Shown one piece after another: positions 1 through 11,685 of a stretch of 64,000 bases of DNA. Source of the stretch: Angustibacter luteus (lineage in GTDB: Bacteria; Actinomycetota; Actinomycetes; Actinomycetales; Angustibacteraceae); the NCBI RefSeq assembly GCF_039541115.1, contig NZ_BAABFP010000007.1, positions 398,290 to 462,289 of the forward strand, read 5' to 3'. How positions within the stretch are numbered: the stretch's first letter is position 1; each line of letters begins with the position of its first letter. Made by a program: the position numbers and the translations under genes. Under the pieces are notes generated by a model. It did no database searches, had not been told where the DNA came from, and worked only from the letters and a program-made list of their open reading frames with translations.

Positions 1-451
1 CGAGATCCGCCGACACGAGCACCGAGGTGCCGTCGTCCAGTGCGGCGTCCTTCGGGCCAGCGCACCGGACGACGATGCCCCCGCTGCTGCTGGCGGGCAG
101 CACGACCTGCTTGGCCGGGCTCTCGTCGTCCGCGCCGGACAGCTGCGCGAGGACGCCCTGACCGCGGTACAGCACCGGCAGGGGTGGGAGGGCCGCCACG
201 GCCGACGACGTCGGGGACGGCGAGGCCGCGGTCACCGGGCCGGGACCGTTCCCCGCGGTCAGACCGGTCGCGACCGCGGCGACGGCGACCATGGCCACGG
301 TGACCAGGCCCGCCGCCCCACCGGTGCGACGGCGCTGCCGCTGGCGCACCCGAGCCCGGACGCCGGACAGCCGCGCGGAGGACGCCGCGTCGTAGGGCGC
401 GTGGGACGCCTCGTCGAGGGCGGCGCGCAGCTCGTCCGTGCTCAGCGTCAT
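1..451 (-). CDS. Hypothetical single-pass membrane protein (partial, C-terminus off window)
   Basis: Reading from ATG at 451 the frame stays open to the window edge, giving 150 visible residues and no stop. Residues 1-45 are a charged, Arg-rich cytoplasmic stretch; a hydrophobic segment follows at about 48-68, then an Ala/Pro/Ser linker and a probable extracytoplasmic domain with one visible Cys. The start codon overlaps the TGA of the sigma-factor gene (ATGA), so the two are translationally coupled. Position behind a SigE-family sigma factor suggests a regulatory partner, but I see no zinc-type anti-sigma motif. Function unknown. Confidence 0.75.
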   Translation of the reverse strand, partial: MTLSTDELRAALDEASHAPYDAASSARLSGVRARVRQRQRRRTGGAAGLVTVAMVAVAAVATGLTAGNGPGPVTAASPSPTSSAVAALPPLPVLYRGQGVLAQLSGADDESPAKQVVLPASSSGGIVVRCAGPKDAALDDGTSVLVSADL

Positions 452-954
452 GACTGCTCCTCGATCGGGAGGGAGGCGCGGGCGTCGGCCAGCGCGGGGG
501 AGACGCGCAGCTGGGCCAGCGCCTTGGAGGTCTGGGACTTCACGGTGCCGACGCTGATCCCGAGGACGTCGGCCGTCTGGGCCTCGGTGAGGTCCTCGAA
601 GAAGCGCAGGACGACGACGGCGCGCTGACGGCGCGGCAGCCGGGCCAGGGCGTCGACCAGCCCAGCCCGGGTGGCGACCGCGTCACCGTGGTCGGCGGAC
701 GCGACGTCCGGCAGGGTCTCGGTGGGGCGCTCGCCGTTCCAGCGCCGCCGCCACCAGGTCGCGAAGGTGTTCACGATGACCTTGCGCACGTAGGCGTCCG
801 GCTCGGTCCGGATCCGGCCCCAGGCGGGCCAGGCCTTCGCCAACGCGGTCTGCACGAGGTCCTCGGCGAGCGCGTGGTCGTGGGTCAGCAGGTACGCGGT
901 GCGGTGCAGCGCGTCACCGCGAGCCACCACGTAGGCCTCGAAGCCTGCGTCCAC
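448..954 (-). CDS. RNA polymerase sigma factor, SigE family (ECF type)
   Basis: 168-residue sigma-70-like protein with only regions 2 and 4. Region 2 carries the LAEDLVQTALAKAW segment (about residues 28-41). Region 4 carries the helix-turn-helix with AQTADVLGISVGTVKSQTSKAL near the C-terminus (about 130-151). The GTG start at 954 is preceded by GGAGG four bases upstream and gives the normal length for this actinobacterial family; a longer upstream frame has no family similarity. It directs RNA polymerase to an unknown regulon. It overlaps the downstream membrane-protein gene by ATGA, a layout often seen for a sigma factor and its membrane-bound modulator. It follows the SDR gene by 38 nt and may be cotranscribed with it. 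Confidence 0.85.
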   Translation of the reverse strand: MDAGFEAYVVARGDALHRTAYLLTHDHALAEDLVQTALAKAWPAWGRIRTEPDAYVRKVIVNTFATWWRRRWNGERPTETLPDVASADHGDAVATRAGLVDALARLPRRQRAVVVLRFFEDLTEAQTADVLGISVGTVKSQTSKALAQLRVSPALADARASLPIEEQS

Positions 955-992
955 GTCGCCTCCGGGTGCTGCGGGCTCCTGGTCGGAGCCCC

Positions 993-2576
993 TCAGCCCT
1001 GACGACCACCCAGGGTGCCCGGAAGGTTGCCCGACGGGCGCCATTTCGCCGGCGATTCCCCCGCCTGACCGGGCGCCCGCCGGGCCGCCTGCTCGGCCGC
1101 GGCGGCGATCCCGCGCTGCATCCCGCCGAACACGATGCCGTGGAACGGCTTGATGGCCTGCCAGTACGCCTGCCCGGCCAGCCCTCGCGGGGCGAAGATG
1201 GCCCGCTGGCGGAACACCACGCCGTCCGTCGGCGCGTCCTGCGGGCCGTCCGCGGCGTCCTGCGGCGACTCGACGATCAGCTCGAGCCAGGCGAGGCCCG
1301 GCAGCCGCATCTCGGCGCGCAGCCGCAGCAGGTGCAGGTCCTCGATCTCCTCCACCCGCCACCAGTCGAGGGCGTCGCCGACGGCCAGGTCGTAGCGGTT
1401 GCGCCGGCCGCGCCGCAGACCGGGACCGCCGCTGAGCCGGTCCAGCACGCCGCGAGCCCACCAACCCAGCGGCCAGCTGTACCAGCCGTTCTCACCGCCG
1501 ATGCCCTCGATGACCGACCACAACGCTTCCCGGGGTGCCTGTACCGGCGCGAAGCGTTCGTCGACGTAGAGCGTGCCGCCGGCCCAGTCCGGATCGCTGG
1601 GCAGCGGGTCGCTGGGCGTGCCGGGGATGCTGGCCGACGACCACGAGGTGTCCACGTCGTACGCCTGCACCTTGGCCAGCGCGAGCTCGAGCGCCCGGTC
1701 GAAGCCGACCAGGCCGCCGTCCGGGTCCGGGACGTAGCGCGCGATGTCGTGCTCCTTGCAGACCACCTCGTGCACCAGGGACTCGACCAGCGGACGGGCC
1801 AGGCTGTTCGGCACCGGGGTGACCACGCCGACCCAGTGGCTGGACAGCCGGGGCGTGAGCACGTTGACGGGGTAGATCCGTCGGCGCGGCAGCCCGGCTG
1901 CGGTCGCGTACCGGCGCATCATCTCGCGGTAGGTCAGCACGTCCGGACCGCCGATGTCGAAGCCGCGGCTGACCTCGGGGTCCACCTGGGCGGCGCCCAC
2001 GAGGTAGCGCAGCACGTCGCGGACGGCGATCGGCTGGATCTTGTTGTCGACCCAGCGCGGGGTGATCATCACCGGCAGCCGCTCGGTGAGGTACCGGAGC
2101 ATCTCGAAGGACGCCGAGCCCGAGCCGAGGATCACTGCCGCGCGCAGCACCGTGGTCGGCACCCCGGAGTCGAGCAGGATCTCGCCGACCTCCTTGCGGG
2201 AGTCCAGGTGCGGGGACAGGTCCTCGGTGTCGGGGTAGAGGCCGCCGAGGTACACCAGCCGCTGCGCGCCGCCGGCCCGGGCACCGCGGGCGAAGGAGCG
2301 GGCCATGTCACGGTCGCGGCGTTCGAAGCGCTTGCCGGAGCCGAGGCTGTGCACCAGGTAGTAGGCGACATCCGTGCCCTCGACGGCCTTGGTGACGGTG
2401 TCGACGTCCCCGACGTCCCCCTCGATGATCTCGACGTCGTCGCGCCAGGGCCGGTCCCGGAGCTTGTCCGGGCTGCGGACCAGGCAGCGGACGTCGTACC
2501 CGGCCTTCAGCAGCTCGGGGACGAGGCGGCCGCCGATGTATCCGGTGGCGCCGGTGACGAGTGCGAGGGGAGGCAT
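993..2576 (-). CDS. SDR family oxidoreductase with C-terminal DUF2867 domain
   Basis: 527 residues. The N-terminal half (about 1-300) is an atypical NAD(P)-binding short-chain dehydrogenase/NmrA-like Rossmann domain with the glycine motif GATGYIGG at residues 8-15. The C-terminal part, from about residue 340, matches DUF2867, a SRPBCC-like helix-grip domain of unknown ligand, including the GWYSWP and IFAPRGL-like segments. The two-domain architecture is common in actinobacteria; substrate and reaction are not established. A GGAGG lies directly upstream of the ATG, closer than ideal. The gene is separated from mscS by an inverted repeat at 2626-2677, so it probably starts its own transcript that may run on into the SigE-family gene. 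Confidence 0.85.
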   Translation of the reverse strand: MPPLALVTGATGYIGGRLVPELLKAGYDVRCLVRSPDKLRDRPWRDDVEIIEGDVGDVDTVTKAVEGTDVAYYLVHSLGSGKRFERRDRDMARSFARGARAGGAQRLVYLGGLYPDTEDLSPHLDSRKEVGEILLDSGVPTTVLRAAVILGSGSASFEMLRYLTERLPVMITPRWVDNKIQPIAVRDVLRYLVGAAQVDPEVSRGFDIGGPDVLTYREMMRRYATAAGLPRRRIYPVNVLTPRLSSHWVGVVTPVPNSLARPLVESLVHEVVCKEHDIARYVPDPDGGLVGFDRALELALAKVQAYDVDTSWSSASIPGTPSDPLPSDPDWAGGTLYVDERFAPVQAPREALWSVIEGIGGENGWYSWPLGWWARGVLDRLSGGPGLRRGRRNRYDLAVGDALDWWRVEEIEDLHLLRLRAEMRLPGLAWLELIVESPQDAADGPQDAPTDGVVFRQRAIFAPRGLAGQAYWQAIKPFHGIVFGGMQRGIAAAAEQAARRAPGQAGESPAKWRPSGNLPGTLGGRQG

Positions 2577-2625
2577 GCCTCCACAGTGCCGCCCGCGCCG
2601 TCCGCGCGCCCGCTCACCGCAACGG

Positions 2626-2677
2626 TTCCGCCCCTCAGGCCGGTTTCACCGGTCCGAAACCGGCCTGAGCGGCGGAA
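2626..2677. repeat. Long inverted repeat (family B palindrome), probable terminator
   Basis: Arms of 22 nt, with left end TTCCGCC and right end GGCGGAA, pair with one mismatch around an 8-nt loop. A partial third copy of the right arm follows at about 2681-2697. It lies just after the mscS stop (minus strand) and before the SDR start, as expected for a terminator, although no T-run is present. The core sequence recurs in the larger palindrome at 8143-8233, so it is a repeated element rather than a unique hairpin. Confidence 0.75.
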
Positions 2678-2715
2678 ACCGGCTTGAGTGGCGGAAGCGT
2701 GGGTGGGGGTGGGAG

Positions 2716-3669
2716 CTAGACGGTGCCGCTGATGGTGCCAGGGCCGGCCGCTGCGCCGCCGGCCGGTGGGTACACCACCGGGGCGCGCACCCCGGCTGCG
2801 TCGAACGCCACCTTGACCCGCTCGCGGATGGCGCGCTGGACGCCCCACTGCTCGTTCGGCTCGGTCTTGGCGATCACGCGGATCGTCACGGTGGACCCGG
2901 TGATCTGCTCGACCCCCGCGACGGTCGGCGCGTCCAGGATGATCCCGGCGAACGACTCGTCCGCGTACACCTGCGCGACGACGTCGCTGATGACCTGCTT
3001 CGCGCGCTCGATGTCCTCGGCGTAGGCGACCGGGATGTCCACGATCGCCGTCGACCAGCCCTGGCTCTTGTTCGCGACCCGGACGATCTCGCCGTTGCGC
3101 ACGTACCAGGCGACCCCGCTGCCGTCGCGCAGCTTCGTGATGCGCAGCGTGACCTCCTCGACCGTGCCGACGGCCTCGCCGGTGTCGATCAGGTCACCCA
3201 CGCCGTACTGGTCCTCCAGCAGCATGAAGATGCCGGACAGGTAGTCCTTGACCAGGCTCTGCGCCCCGAAACCCAGCGCCACACCGGCCACCCCGGCCGA
3301 GGCGAGCACCGGCGCGAGGTTGAAGCCGAGCTCGCTCAGGATCATCAGGAACGCGATGCCGAAGACCACCCCGGTGATCACGCTGCCCAGCACCGAACCC
3401 AGCGTCTCGGTGCGCGCGCGCCGGCGCTCGTTCAGGGCGCCGGTCGCGGACACCAGCACCCGGGTCGCGCGGTTCTCCGCCAGCTTGTCGGTGGACTGCA
3501 CCGTCCCGCGGATCAGTCGCCGCAGCAGCCGCAGCAGGATGAACCGGATGACCGCCGCGACGAACAGGATCGTGAGGATCCGGACGAGCGGCGGGACGAC
3601 GTTCTCGGTCAGCCAGGTGGGGAGGTTCTTGGCGTCGGCAGCGGAGAACTCGGTGAGCGCGTGGAGCAC
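2716..3669 (-). CDS. Mechanosensitive ion channel family protein (MscS type)
   Basis: 317 residues. Transmembrane segments lie at about 28-50 and 88-115. The pore-lining helix follows (about 120-140, Gly/Ala-rich, VAGVALGFGAQSLVKD), with the conserved continuation into the beta domain (SGIFMLLEDQYGVGDLI). A cytoplasmic alpha-beta C-terminal domain ends in a Pro/Gly/Ala tail. The product should open under membrane tension and release solutes on hypo-osmotic shock. The GTG start at 3669 has AGGAGG ten bases upstream. The gene stands alone, with palindromic DNA behind it. It is a typical small MscS homologue and nothing looks damaged. Confidence 0.9.
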   Translation of the reverse strand: MLHALTEFSAADAKNLPTWLTENVVPPLVRILTILFVAAVIRFILLRLLRRLIRGTVQSTDKLAENRATRVLVSATGALNERRRARTETLGSVLGSVITGVVFGIAFLMILSELGFNLAPVLASAGVAGVALGFGAQSLVKDYLSGIFMLLEDQYGVGDLIDTGEAVGTVEEVTLRITKLRDGSGVAWYVRNGEIVRVANKSQGWSTAIVDIPVAYAEDIERAKQVISDVVAQVYADESFAGIILDAPTVAGVEQITGSTVTIRVIAKTEPNEQWGVQRAIRERVKVAFDAAGVRAPVVYPPAGGAAAGPGTISGTV

Positions 3670-3788
3670 GGGGAGGGGACCTCCTGGTCGTCGGATCCCT
3701 GCTTCGGGCAGCCTCCCAGGCTACGGGCCGACCCGGGAAGGACCGAACAGCGGCGTGTCAGCCCACCCCTGAGCCCCAGGCGAGCCCG

Positions 3789-5915
3789 TCAGCCCAGCGC
3801 GAGCCCGGTGTGGTGCGCAGCGAACGCCAGCGCGTCCGCGGTGAGCTCCACGGACTTCGAGATCGCCCGCCCGCCGTGCCCGACGTTCGCCTCGGCGCGC
3901 ACCAGGATGGGCGCCTCATCCGGACCCACGGACGTCGCGTGCTGCATGGCCGCCGCGAGCTTGCGGGCGTGCAGCGGGTCCACCCGGGTGTCCCCGGCGA
4001 ACACGGTGAACAGCGTCGCCGGGTAGTGGGTGCCCTCGACGACGCGGTGGTAGGGCGAGTAGCCGAGCAGCCAGCCCAGCTGCTCGGGGTCGGCCGCCGT
4101 CCCGTACTCGCTCGCCCAGGTCGCGCCCAGGCCGAACTTCTCGTACCGCACCATGTCCAGCAGCGGTGCCGAGCACACCACGGCGGCGAACAGCTCCGGC
4201 CGCTGGGTCACGGCCGCGCCGACCAGCAACCCGCCGTTCGAGCCGCCGCTGATCGACAGCTGCTCGGTCGTCGTCCACCCCTGCTCGATGAGGAACTCGG
4301 CCGCGGCGTGGAAGTCGTCGAAGACGTTCTGCTTGTGGCCGAGCATGCCGTCCCGGTGCCAGTCCTCGCCCTCCTCGCCGCCGCCGCGCAGGCCGGCCAC
4401 GGCGTACACGCCGCCGGCCTCGACCCAGGCGAGGATGCCGGCGGAGTACCCGGGGGTGAGCGGCAGGCCGAAGCCGCCGTAGCCGTAGAGCACGGTCGGG
4501 CGCGGGCGGTCCGCCTCGGCGGTGGGCGACACGACCAGCAGCCGGACCTCGGTGCCGTCCTTGCTCCGGTAGACCAGCTGTTGGGTGCTCACCGTGGGCA
4601 CGTCCACCGAGCCCGGCGCAGTCGCCCACGTCGACGTCTCGCCGGTCCTCGCGTCGAAGCGCAGCACGCTGCTCGGCGTGACCGAGTCGGTGTACCCGAT
4701 CCAGACCTCGTGGCCGCCCTCGGGGTGCTCGCTCAGCCCGCCGACCGAACCGACGCCGGGCAGCGGCACCTCGCCCACCCGGACGCCGGTCGCGAGCTCG
4801 TGCACGGTCAGCTCGCCGACGGCGTGCCGGGTCCAGGCGACGACGCACAGCGCGGTGTCCAGCGCGTCGCCGTCCAGCACCGCGAAGCCCTCGAGCACGG
4901 CCTCGTCGTCCTGCCCGACGAGGTCGACCCAGTTCTCGTACGCCGGGGCGCTCGGGTCGACGACCGCGATGCGGCCGCGCGGGGCGTCCCGGTCGGTGAA
5001 CACGTAGCCCCGGCCGTCCCGGCCGACGGACAGGCTGGTCTGGGCGTCCACGTCGCTGGACTGGACGACGACCAGCTCGGGCGCCTCGACGGAGCCGGCG
5101 TGCAGGTCGGCCAGCCACAGGTCGTTCGTCGGCGCCGTGCCGGCCGAGGCGGTGACGCTGAGCCAGCGCCCGTCCATCGACACCGACACCCCGTAGTAGT
5201 TCGTCTTCTCCAGCCCCTCGCCGAAGACCAGCACGTCGTCGTCCGCGCTGGTGCCGACGCGGTGCAGCCAGACCCGGCGGTGGTACTGCTGCTCGTCGGC
5301 CGGCAGGTGGGCGGTGTCGATCCGCCGCACGTAGTAGAACGCCTCGCCGCCGGGCAGCCAGGCGACGGGGGAGTAGCGGGCCCGGTCGATCGGACCGTCC
5401 ACGAGCTCACCGGTCGCGACGTCCAGGACCCGCAGCACCGACTCCTCGCGGCCACCCTCGCTCAGCTGGTAGGCGAGCAGGTGGCCCTCCTTGCTGGGCT
5501 GCCAGCTGTCCAGCGTGGTGGCGCCGGACGGGTCGATCACCATCGGGTCCAGCAGCACCCGCTCGGTGCCGTCGCCGTCCACCACCAGCAGCAGCGCGTG
5601 CTCCTGCCCGGCCGTGCGGCGGATCACGAACTGGCGGTCGCCGCGCCAGGCCGGGGCGCTGACGACGCCCGCGCCGAGCAGCTCGGTGACCCGGCTGCGC
5701 AGGTGCTCGCGCCCGCCCCACTGCTCGCGGTGCTCGGCGAGCAGCTCGTCCTGCGCGCGGGACCACGCCTGCGTCGCCTCGGCCGCGTCGTCCTCCAGCC
5801 AGCGGTACGGGTCCGCCACGTCGTGGGTCGGGTCGGACTCGGGGAGGCGCTCGACGAGGTCGAGGCGCTCCGCCTGCGGGTAGTCCTGGGTCGGCAGAGG
5901 TGCGGTGGACGCCAT
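3789..5915 (-). CDS. Prolyl oligopeptidase family serine peptidase (S9A)
   Basis: 708 residues: an N-terminal seven-bladed propeller gating domain (about 70-420) and a C-terminal alpha/beta-hydrolase domain. The triad is visible as Ser559 in GGSNGG, Asp646 in GDTRVDP and His680 in GHGG. No signal peptide, so probably cytoplasmic; it cleaves short peptides after proline. The ATG at 5915 is chosen because the family N-terminus (the DPYRWLED motif) begins shortly after it. It is preceded at 5928-5923 by TAGGCT, seven bases upstream, which fits a leaderless transcript. The longer upstream frame overlaps malQ and is spurious. Divergent from malQ. Confidence 0.92.
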   Translation of the reverse strand: MASTAPLPTQDYPQAERLDLVERLPESDPTHDVADPYRWLEDDAAEATQAWSRAQDELLAEHREQWGGREHLRSRVTELLGAGVVSAPAWRGDRQFVIRRTAGQEHALLLVVDGDGTERVLLDPMVIDPSGATTLDSWQPSKEGHLLAYQLSEGGREESVLRVLDVATGELVDGPIDRARYSPVAWLPGGEAFYYVRRIDTAHLPADEQQYHRRVWLHRVGTSADDDVLVFGEGLEKTNYYGVSVSMDGRWLSVTASAGTAPTNDLWLADLHAGSVEAPELVVVQSSDVDAQTSLSVGRDGRGYVFTDRDAPRGRIAVVDPSAPAYENWVDLVGQDDEAVLEGFAVLDGDALDTALCVVAWTRHAVGELTVHELATGVRVGEVPLPGVGSVGGLSEHPEGGHEVWIGYTDSVTPSSVLRFDARTGETSTWATAPGSVDVPTVSTQQLVYRSKDGTEVRLLVVSPTAEADRPRPTVLYGYGGFGLPLTPGYSAGILAWVEAGGVYAVAGLRGGGEEGEDWHRDGMLGHKQNVFDDFHAAAEFLIEQGWTTTEQLSISGGSNGGLLVGAAVTQRPELFAAVVCSAPLLDMVRYEKFGLGATWASEYGTAADPEQLGWLLGYSPYHRVVEGTHYPATLFTVFAGDTRVDPLHARKLAAAMQHATSVGPDEAPILVRAEANVGHGGRAISKSVELTADALAFAAHHTGLALG

Positions 5916-5922
5916 GTCGGGC

Positions 5923-5928
5923 AGCCTA
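5923..5928 (-). promoter_or_regulatory. -10 element, leaderless start of the S9 peptidase gene
   Basis: TAGGCT on the minus strand matches TANNNT and lies seven bases before the ATG at 5915. This is the spacing expected when transcription starts at the start codon. No ribosome binding site is visible. There is no clear -35 hexamer. Confidence 0.45.
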
Positions 5929-5989
5929 CGTGGCAGGATCGGACGCTGCACCGCCCTTCCCCGCACGACCGAACCCCTTGCGAGCTCCC

Positions 5990-8125
5990 GTGACTGACGC
6001 CCGGCACGAACCGCCCAGCCGAGAGCTGGTCGATCTCGCGCGCCGCTTCGGGGTCGCCACCGAGTACTGGAGCTGGACGGGCGAGCACGTCCTGGTGTCA
6101 GCCTCGACGGTGCGCGCGGTGCTGGCGGCGCTCGGGGTCGACGCGTCGGACGACGAGGCCGCCCAGCAGTCGCTGCACCTCGCCGACGAGGCGCCGTGGC
6201 GCCGGGTGCTGCCACCCGTCGTGGTGACGCGCAGCGGCTGGACGCCGTGGGTGCCGGTGCACCTCCCGCACGGCAGCTCCGTGCTCGCCTGGATCGAGCT
6301 CGAGGGCGGCGGACGGCGCGAGCTCGAGCAGCGCGACCACTGGGTCGAGCCACGGGTGCTCGAGGGTCAGCAGGTGGGCGAGGCGACCTTCGAGGTGCCG
6401 GCCGACCTGCCGCTGGGCTGGCACCGGTTGGTGGCCCGGGTGGCCGGCCGGACGTCGTCCTGCCCGTTGGTGGTCACCCCGGCCCAGCTGACCATGCCCG
6501 CCGCCCTGACCGGCGAGGGTCGGGCCTGGGGCTTCATGACGCAGCTGTACTCGGTGCGCTCGTGCCGGTCCTGGGGCATCGGGGACCTGGACGACCTGGC
6601 GGAGCTGGCCGTCTGGAGCGCGGCCGACCTGGGCGCCGACTTCGTGCTGACCAACCCGCTGCACGCCGCGGAGCCGGTCGGCGAGATGGAGCCCTCGCCG
6701 TACCTGCCCACCACCCGGCGGTTCGTGAACCCGCTGTACATCCGGGTCGAGGCGATCCCTGAGGTGGGGGCCATGCCCTCGGCCCAGCGCCAGCTCATCG
6801 AGTGGCAGGCCGACGCCGCGCAGCAGGCCAACGCCGCCGACGGGCTCGACCGGGACGCCTGCTGGCAGGCCAAGCGGTCCGCCCTCGAGCAGGTCCACGA
6901 GCAGGGACGCACGCTGGGTCGTGAGCGCGAGTTCGAGGCGTTCTGCGTCGAGCAGGGCCAGGGCCTGGTGGACTTCGCCACCTGGTGCGCGCTCGCCGAG
7001 GAGCACGGACTGCCCTGGGGGCAGTGGCCCGTCGAGCTGCACGACCCGACGTCCGACGCCGTCGCCGACGAGCGCGACCGGCTGGCCGAGCGGGTCGACT
7101 TCTACCGCTGGCTGCAGTGGGTGGCCGACGAGCAGCTGGCGTCGGCGCACCGGCGCGCCCGGGCCGCCGGGATGTCGCTCGGCGTCGTCCACGACCTGGC
7201 CGTCGGCGTGCACCCCGAGGGCGCCGACGTGTGGGGGCTGCGGGACGCGCTCGCGCACGGCGTCACGGTCGGTGCGCCGCCGGACGCGTTCAACCAGCAG
7301 GGCCAGGACTGGTCGCAGCCGCCGTGGCGTCCGGACCAGCTCGCCGAGCTCGGCTACGCGCCGTACCGGGATATGCTGCGCACCGTGCTGCGGCACGCCG
7401 GCGGGGTGCGCGTCGACCACGTGCTGGGGCTGTTCCGGCTCTGGTGGGTGCCGGACGGCCACCCGCCGACCGAGGGCACCTACGTCCGGTACGACCACGA
7501 GGCGCTGGTCGGCATCCTGGCGCTGGAGGCGCACCGGGCCGGCGCCGTCGTGATCGGGGAGGACCTGGGCGTCGTCGAGCCGTGGGTGCGCACCTACCTG
7601 AGCGAGCGCGGGGTGCTCGGGACGTCGATCCTGTGGTTCGAGAAGGACGACGACGGCGAGCCGCTGCCGCCCGAGAAGTGGCGCGAGCTGTGCCTGGCCA
7701 CCGTGACGACGCACGACCTGCCGCCCACCGCCGGGTACCTGGCCGGCGTGCACGTGGACCTGCGCGAGTCGCTGGGGCTGCTGACCCGTCCCGTCGAGCA
7801 GGAGCGGGAGATCGACGAGGCCGAGCGCGAGTCCGTGCTGGCGATGCTGGTGGCGCGCGGGCTGCTCGCGCCGGGGTCGGGGGAGCGCGAGACCGTCGAG
7901 GCCCTGCACCGGTTCCTGACCTGGACGCCGTCGCGGCTGCTGGGCGTCTCGCTGTCCGACGCCGTCGGGGACCGGCGGACCATCAACCAGCCCGGCACCG
8001 ACGAGGAGTACCCGAACTGGCGGGTGCCGCTGGCGGACCCGTCCGGTCAGCCGCTGCTGCTCGACGACGTCGTCCGGGACCGTCGCGCGCGCTCGCTGGC
8101 GCGCGCCGTCCGCACCACCGGCTGA
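5990..8125 (+). CDS. malQ: 4-alpha-glucanotransferase (amylomaltase)
   Basis: 711 residues, glycoside hydrolase family 77. It transfers 1,4-alpha-glucan segments between maltooligosaccharides or to glucose in cytoplasmic maltose/glycogen metabolism. The catalytic residues are readable: nucleophile Asp476 in GGVRVDHVLGL, acid/base Glu524 in VIGEDLG, and Asp576 in TTHDLPPTAG. The protein has the N-terminal extension usual for actinobacterial MalQ (about 200 residues before the barrel). The GTG at 5990 is preferred because upstream codons overlap the divergent peptidase promoter; the ribosome site is weak. Transcribed alone, ending at a large palindrome shared with convergent pepN. Confidence 0.93.
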   Translation: MTDARHEPPSRELVDLARRFGVATEYWSWTGEHVLVSASTVRAVLAALGVDASDDEAAQQSLHLADEAPWRRVLPPVVVTRSGWTPWVPVHLPHGSSVLAWIELEGGGRRELEQRDHWVEPRVLEGQQVGEATFEVPADLPLGWHRLVARVAGRTSSCPLVVTPAQLTMPAALTGEGRAWGFMTQLYSVRSCRSWGIGDLDDLAELAVWSAADLGADFVLTNPLHAAEPVGEMEPSPYLPTTRRFVNPLYIRVEAIPEVGAMPSAQRQLIEWQADAAQQANAADGLDRDACWQAKRSALEQVHEQGRTLGREREFEAFCVEQGQGLVDFATWCALAEEHGLPWGQWPVELHDPTSDAVADERDRLAERVDFYRWLQWVADEQLASAHRRARAAGMSLGVVHDLAVGVHPEGADVWGLRDALAHGVTVGAPPDAFNQQGQDWSQPPWRPDQLAELGYAPYRDMLRTVLRHAGGVRVDHVLGLFRLWWVPDGHPPTEGTYVRYDHEALVGILALEAHRAGAVVIGEDLGVVEPWVRTYLSERGVLGTSILWFEKDDDGEPLPPEKWRELCLATVTTHDLPPTAGYLAGVHVDLRESLGLLTRPVEQEREIDEAERESVLAMLVARGLLAPGSGERETVEALHRFLTWTPSRLLGVSLSDAVGDRRTINQPGTDEEYPNWRVPLADPSGQPLLLDDVVRDRRARSLARAVRTTG

Positions 8126-8142
8126 CCCCCCACCACACGCGC

Positions 8143-8233
8143 TTCCGCCGCTCAAGCCGCTTTTCGCCGCCCAGTCCGCTCCGGAGGGGTCCGGAAGCGG
8201 CCCAAGAGGCGGAAAGCGGCCTGAGCGGCGGAA
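8143..8233. repeat. Large imperfect inverted repeat (family B), bidirectional terminator candidate
   Basis: Left and right arms of about 43 nt pair with several mismatches around a GGGG-containing centre. The ends are TTCCGCCGCTCA and its complement. It fills the 123-nt gap between convergent malQ and pepN, where a bidirectional terminator is expected. The outer 20 nt of each arm match the shorter palindrome at 2626-2677, so the element is a repeat of this genome. Confidence 0.75.
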
Positions 8234-8248
8234 CTGTGGTGTTGCGGG

Positions 8249-10801
<2,553 letters not shown>

Positions 10802-10897
10802 AGGGGACTTCCGTTCCTCGGGATCGACGGGTGCAGCCCGGACGACGACGGCGGTGGCGGCGTCCCGCGCGGGGCGATCCATGGTCCCACGGATCTC

Positions 10898-10923
10898 GGA
10901 ATGTCCCAACGCGGTTCGGGGTT
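10898..10923 (+). promoter_or_regulatory. SigR/SigH-type promoter for the nitroreductase-rpiB pair
   Basis: GGAAT at 10898-10902, then 18 bases, then GTT at 10921-10923. This is the GGAAT-N18-GTT pattern recognised by the thiol-oxidative-stress sigma factors SigR (Streptomyces) and SigH (mycobacteria). It points at the gene starting at 10988, whose mycobacterial orthologue Rv2466c is a known SigH target. The predicted leader is about 55 nt. Confidence 0.65.
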
Positions 10924-10987
10924 GCCGCCATCAGGGCCCGGAATGGGCCCACTGGCCCGAACCCTGACCGCGAACCCTGGAGCGAAT

Positions 10988-11608
10988 GTGCCTGCTGTGA
11001 CCACCGAGACCTCGTCCGTCGACTTCTGGTTCGACCCGCTCTGCCCGTGGGCGTGGATGACGTCCCGGTGGATCGGTGAGGTCGAGAAGGTGCGCGACAT
11101 CGAGGTCACCTGGCACGTGATGAGCCTGGCCGTCCTGAACGAGGGCCGCGACCTGCCCGAGGACTACCGCGAGATGATGGACAGGGCCTGGGGGCCGGTC
11201 CGGGTGGTCATCGCCGCGCAGAAGCAGTACGGCGACGACGTCGTGAAGAAGCTGTACGACGCCATCGGCACCCGGGTGCACCCGGGCGGCGAGAAGGACC
11301 TGCTGGCCGCGACCAAGGCCGCGCTGGCCGAGCTCGACCTGTCGGCCGACCTGATCGACGCCGCGGACAGCACCGACTTCGACGAGGCGCTGCGGGCCAG
11401 CCACCAGGAGGGCATCGACCTCGTCGGCGAGGACGTCGGCACCCCGGTCGTGTCCGTGAACGGCGTCGCGTTCTTCGGCCCGGTCGTGACCCCCGCCCCC
11501 GAGGGTGAGGACGCCGGCCGGCTGTGGGACGGCTGCGTGCTCGTCGCCGGCACCCCGGGCTTCTACGAGCTCAAGCGCACCCGCACGCAGGGCCCCATCT
11601 TCGACTGA
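10988..11608 (+). CDS. DsbA-family mycothiol-dependent nitroreductase (Rv2466c-like)
   Basis: 206 residues, thioredoxin fold with a helical insert, colinear with M. tuberculosis Rv2466c over nearly its whole length (FWFDPLCPW near the start, VGEDVGTP and NGVAFFGP near the end). Rv2466c uses mycothiol to reduce nitro compounds and protects against oxidative stress. Here the active site is Cys19-Pro-Trp-Ala22: the second cysteine of CPWC is replaced by alanine, leaving a monothiol site. The GTG at 10988 has GGAG five bases upstream; another in-frame GTG at 10997 is possible. A SigR-type promoter lies upstream and rpiB follows after 77 nt. Confidence 0.9.
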   Translation: MPAVTTETSSVDFWFDPLCPWAWMTSRWIGEVEKVRDIEVTWHVMSLAVLNEGRDLPEDYREMMDRAWGPVRVVIAAQKQYGDDVVKKLYDAIGTRVHPGGEKDLLAATKAALAELDLSADLIDAADSTDFDEALRASHQEGIDLVGEDVGTPVVSVNGVAFFGPVVTPAPEGEDAGRLWDGCVLVAGTPGFYELKRTRTQGPIFD

Positions 11609-11685
11609 CCGGTCCCCGGTCGACCCAGGTCAACCCGACCGGACGGGGCTGACCGTTGCGCGCCGGTTGGTGCCATGCTGAGGGC

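Noticed and set aside
3670-3788. Gap between mscS and the S9 peptidase gene
   Set aside because: I looked for a small gene or hairpin and saw no supported feature.
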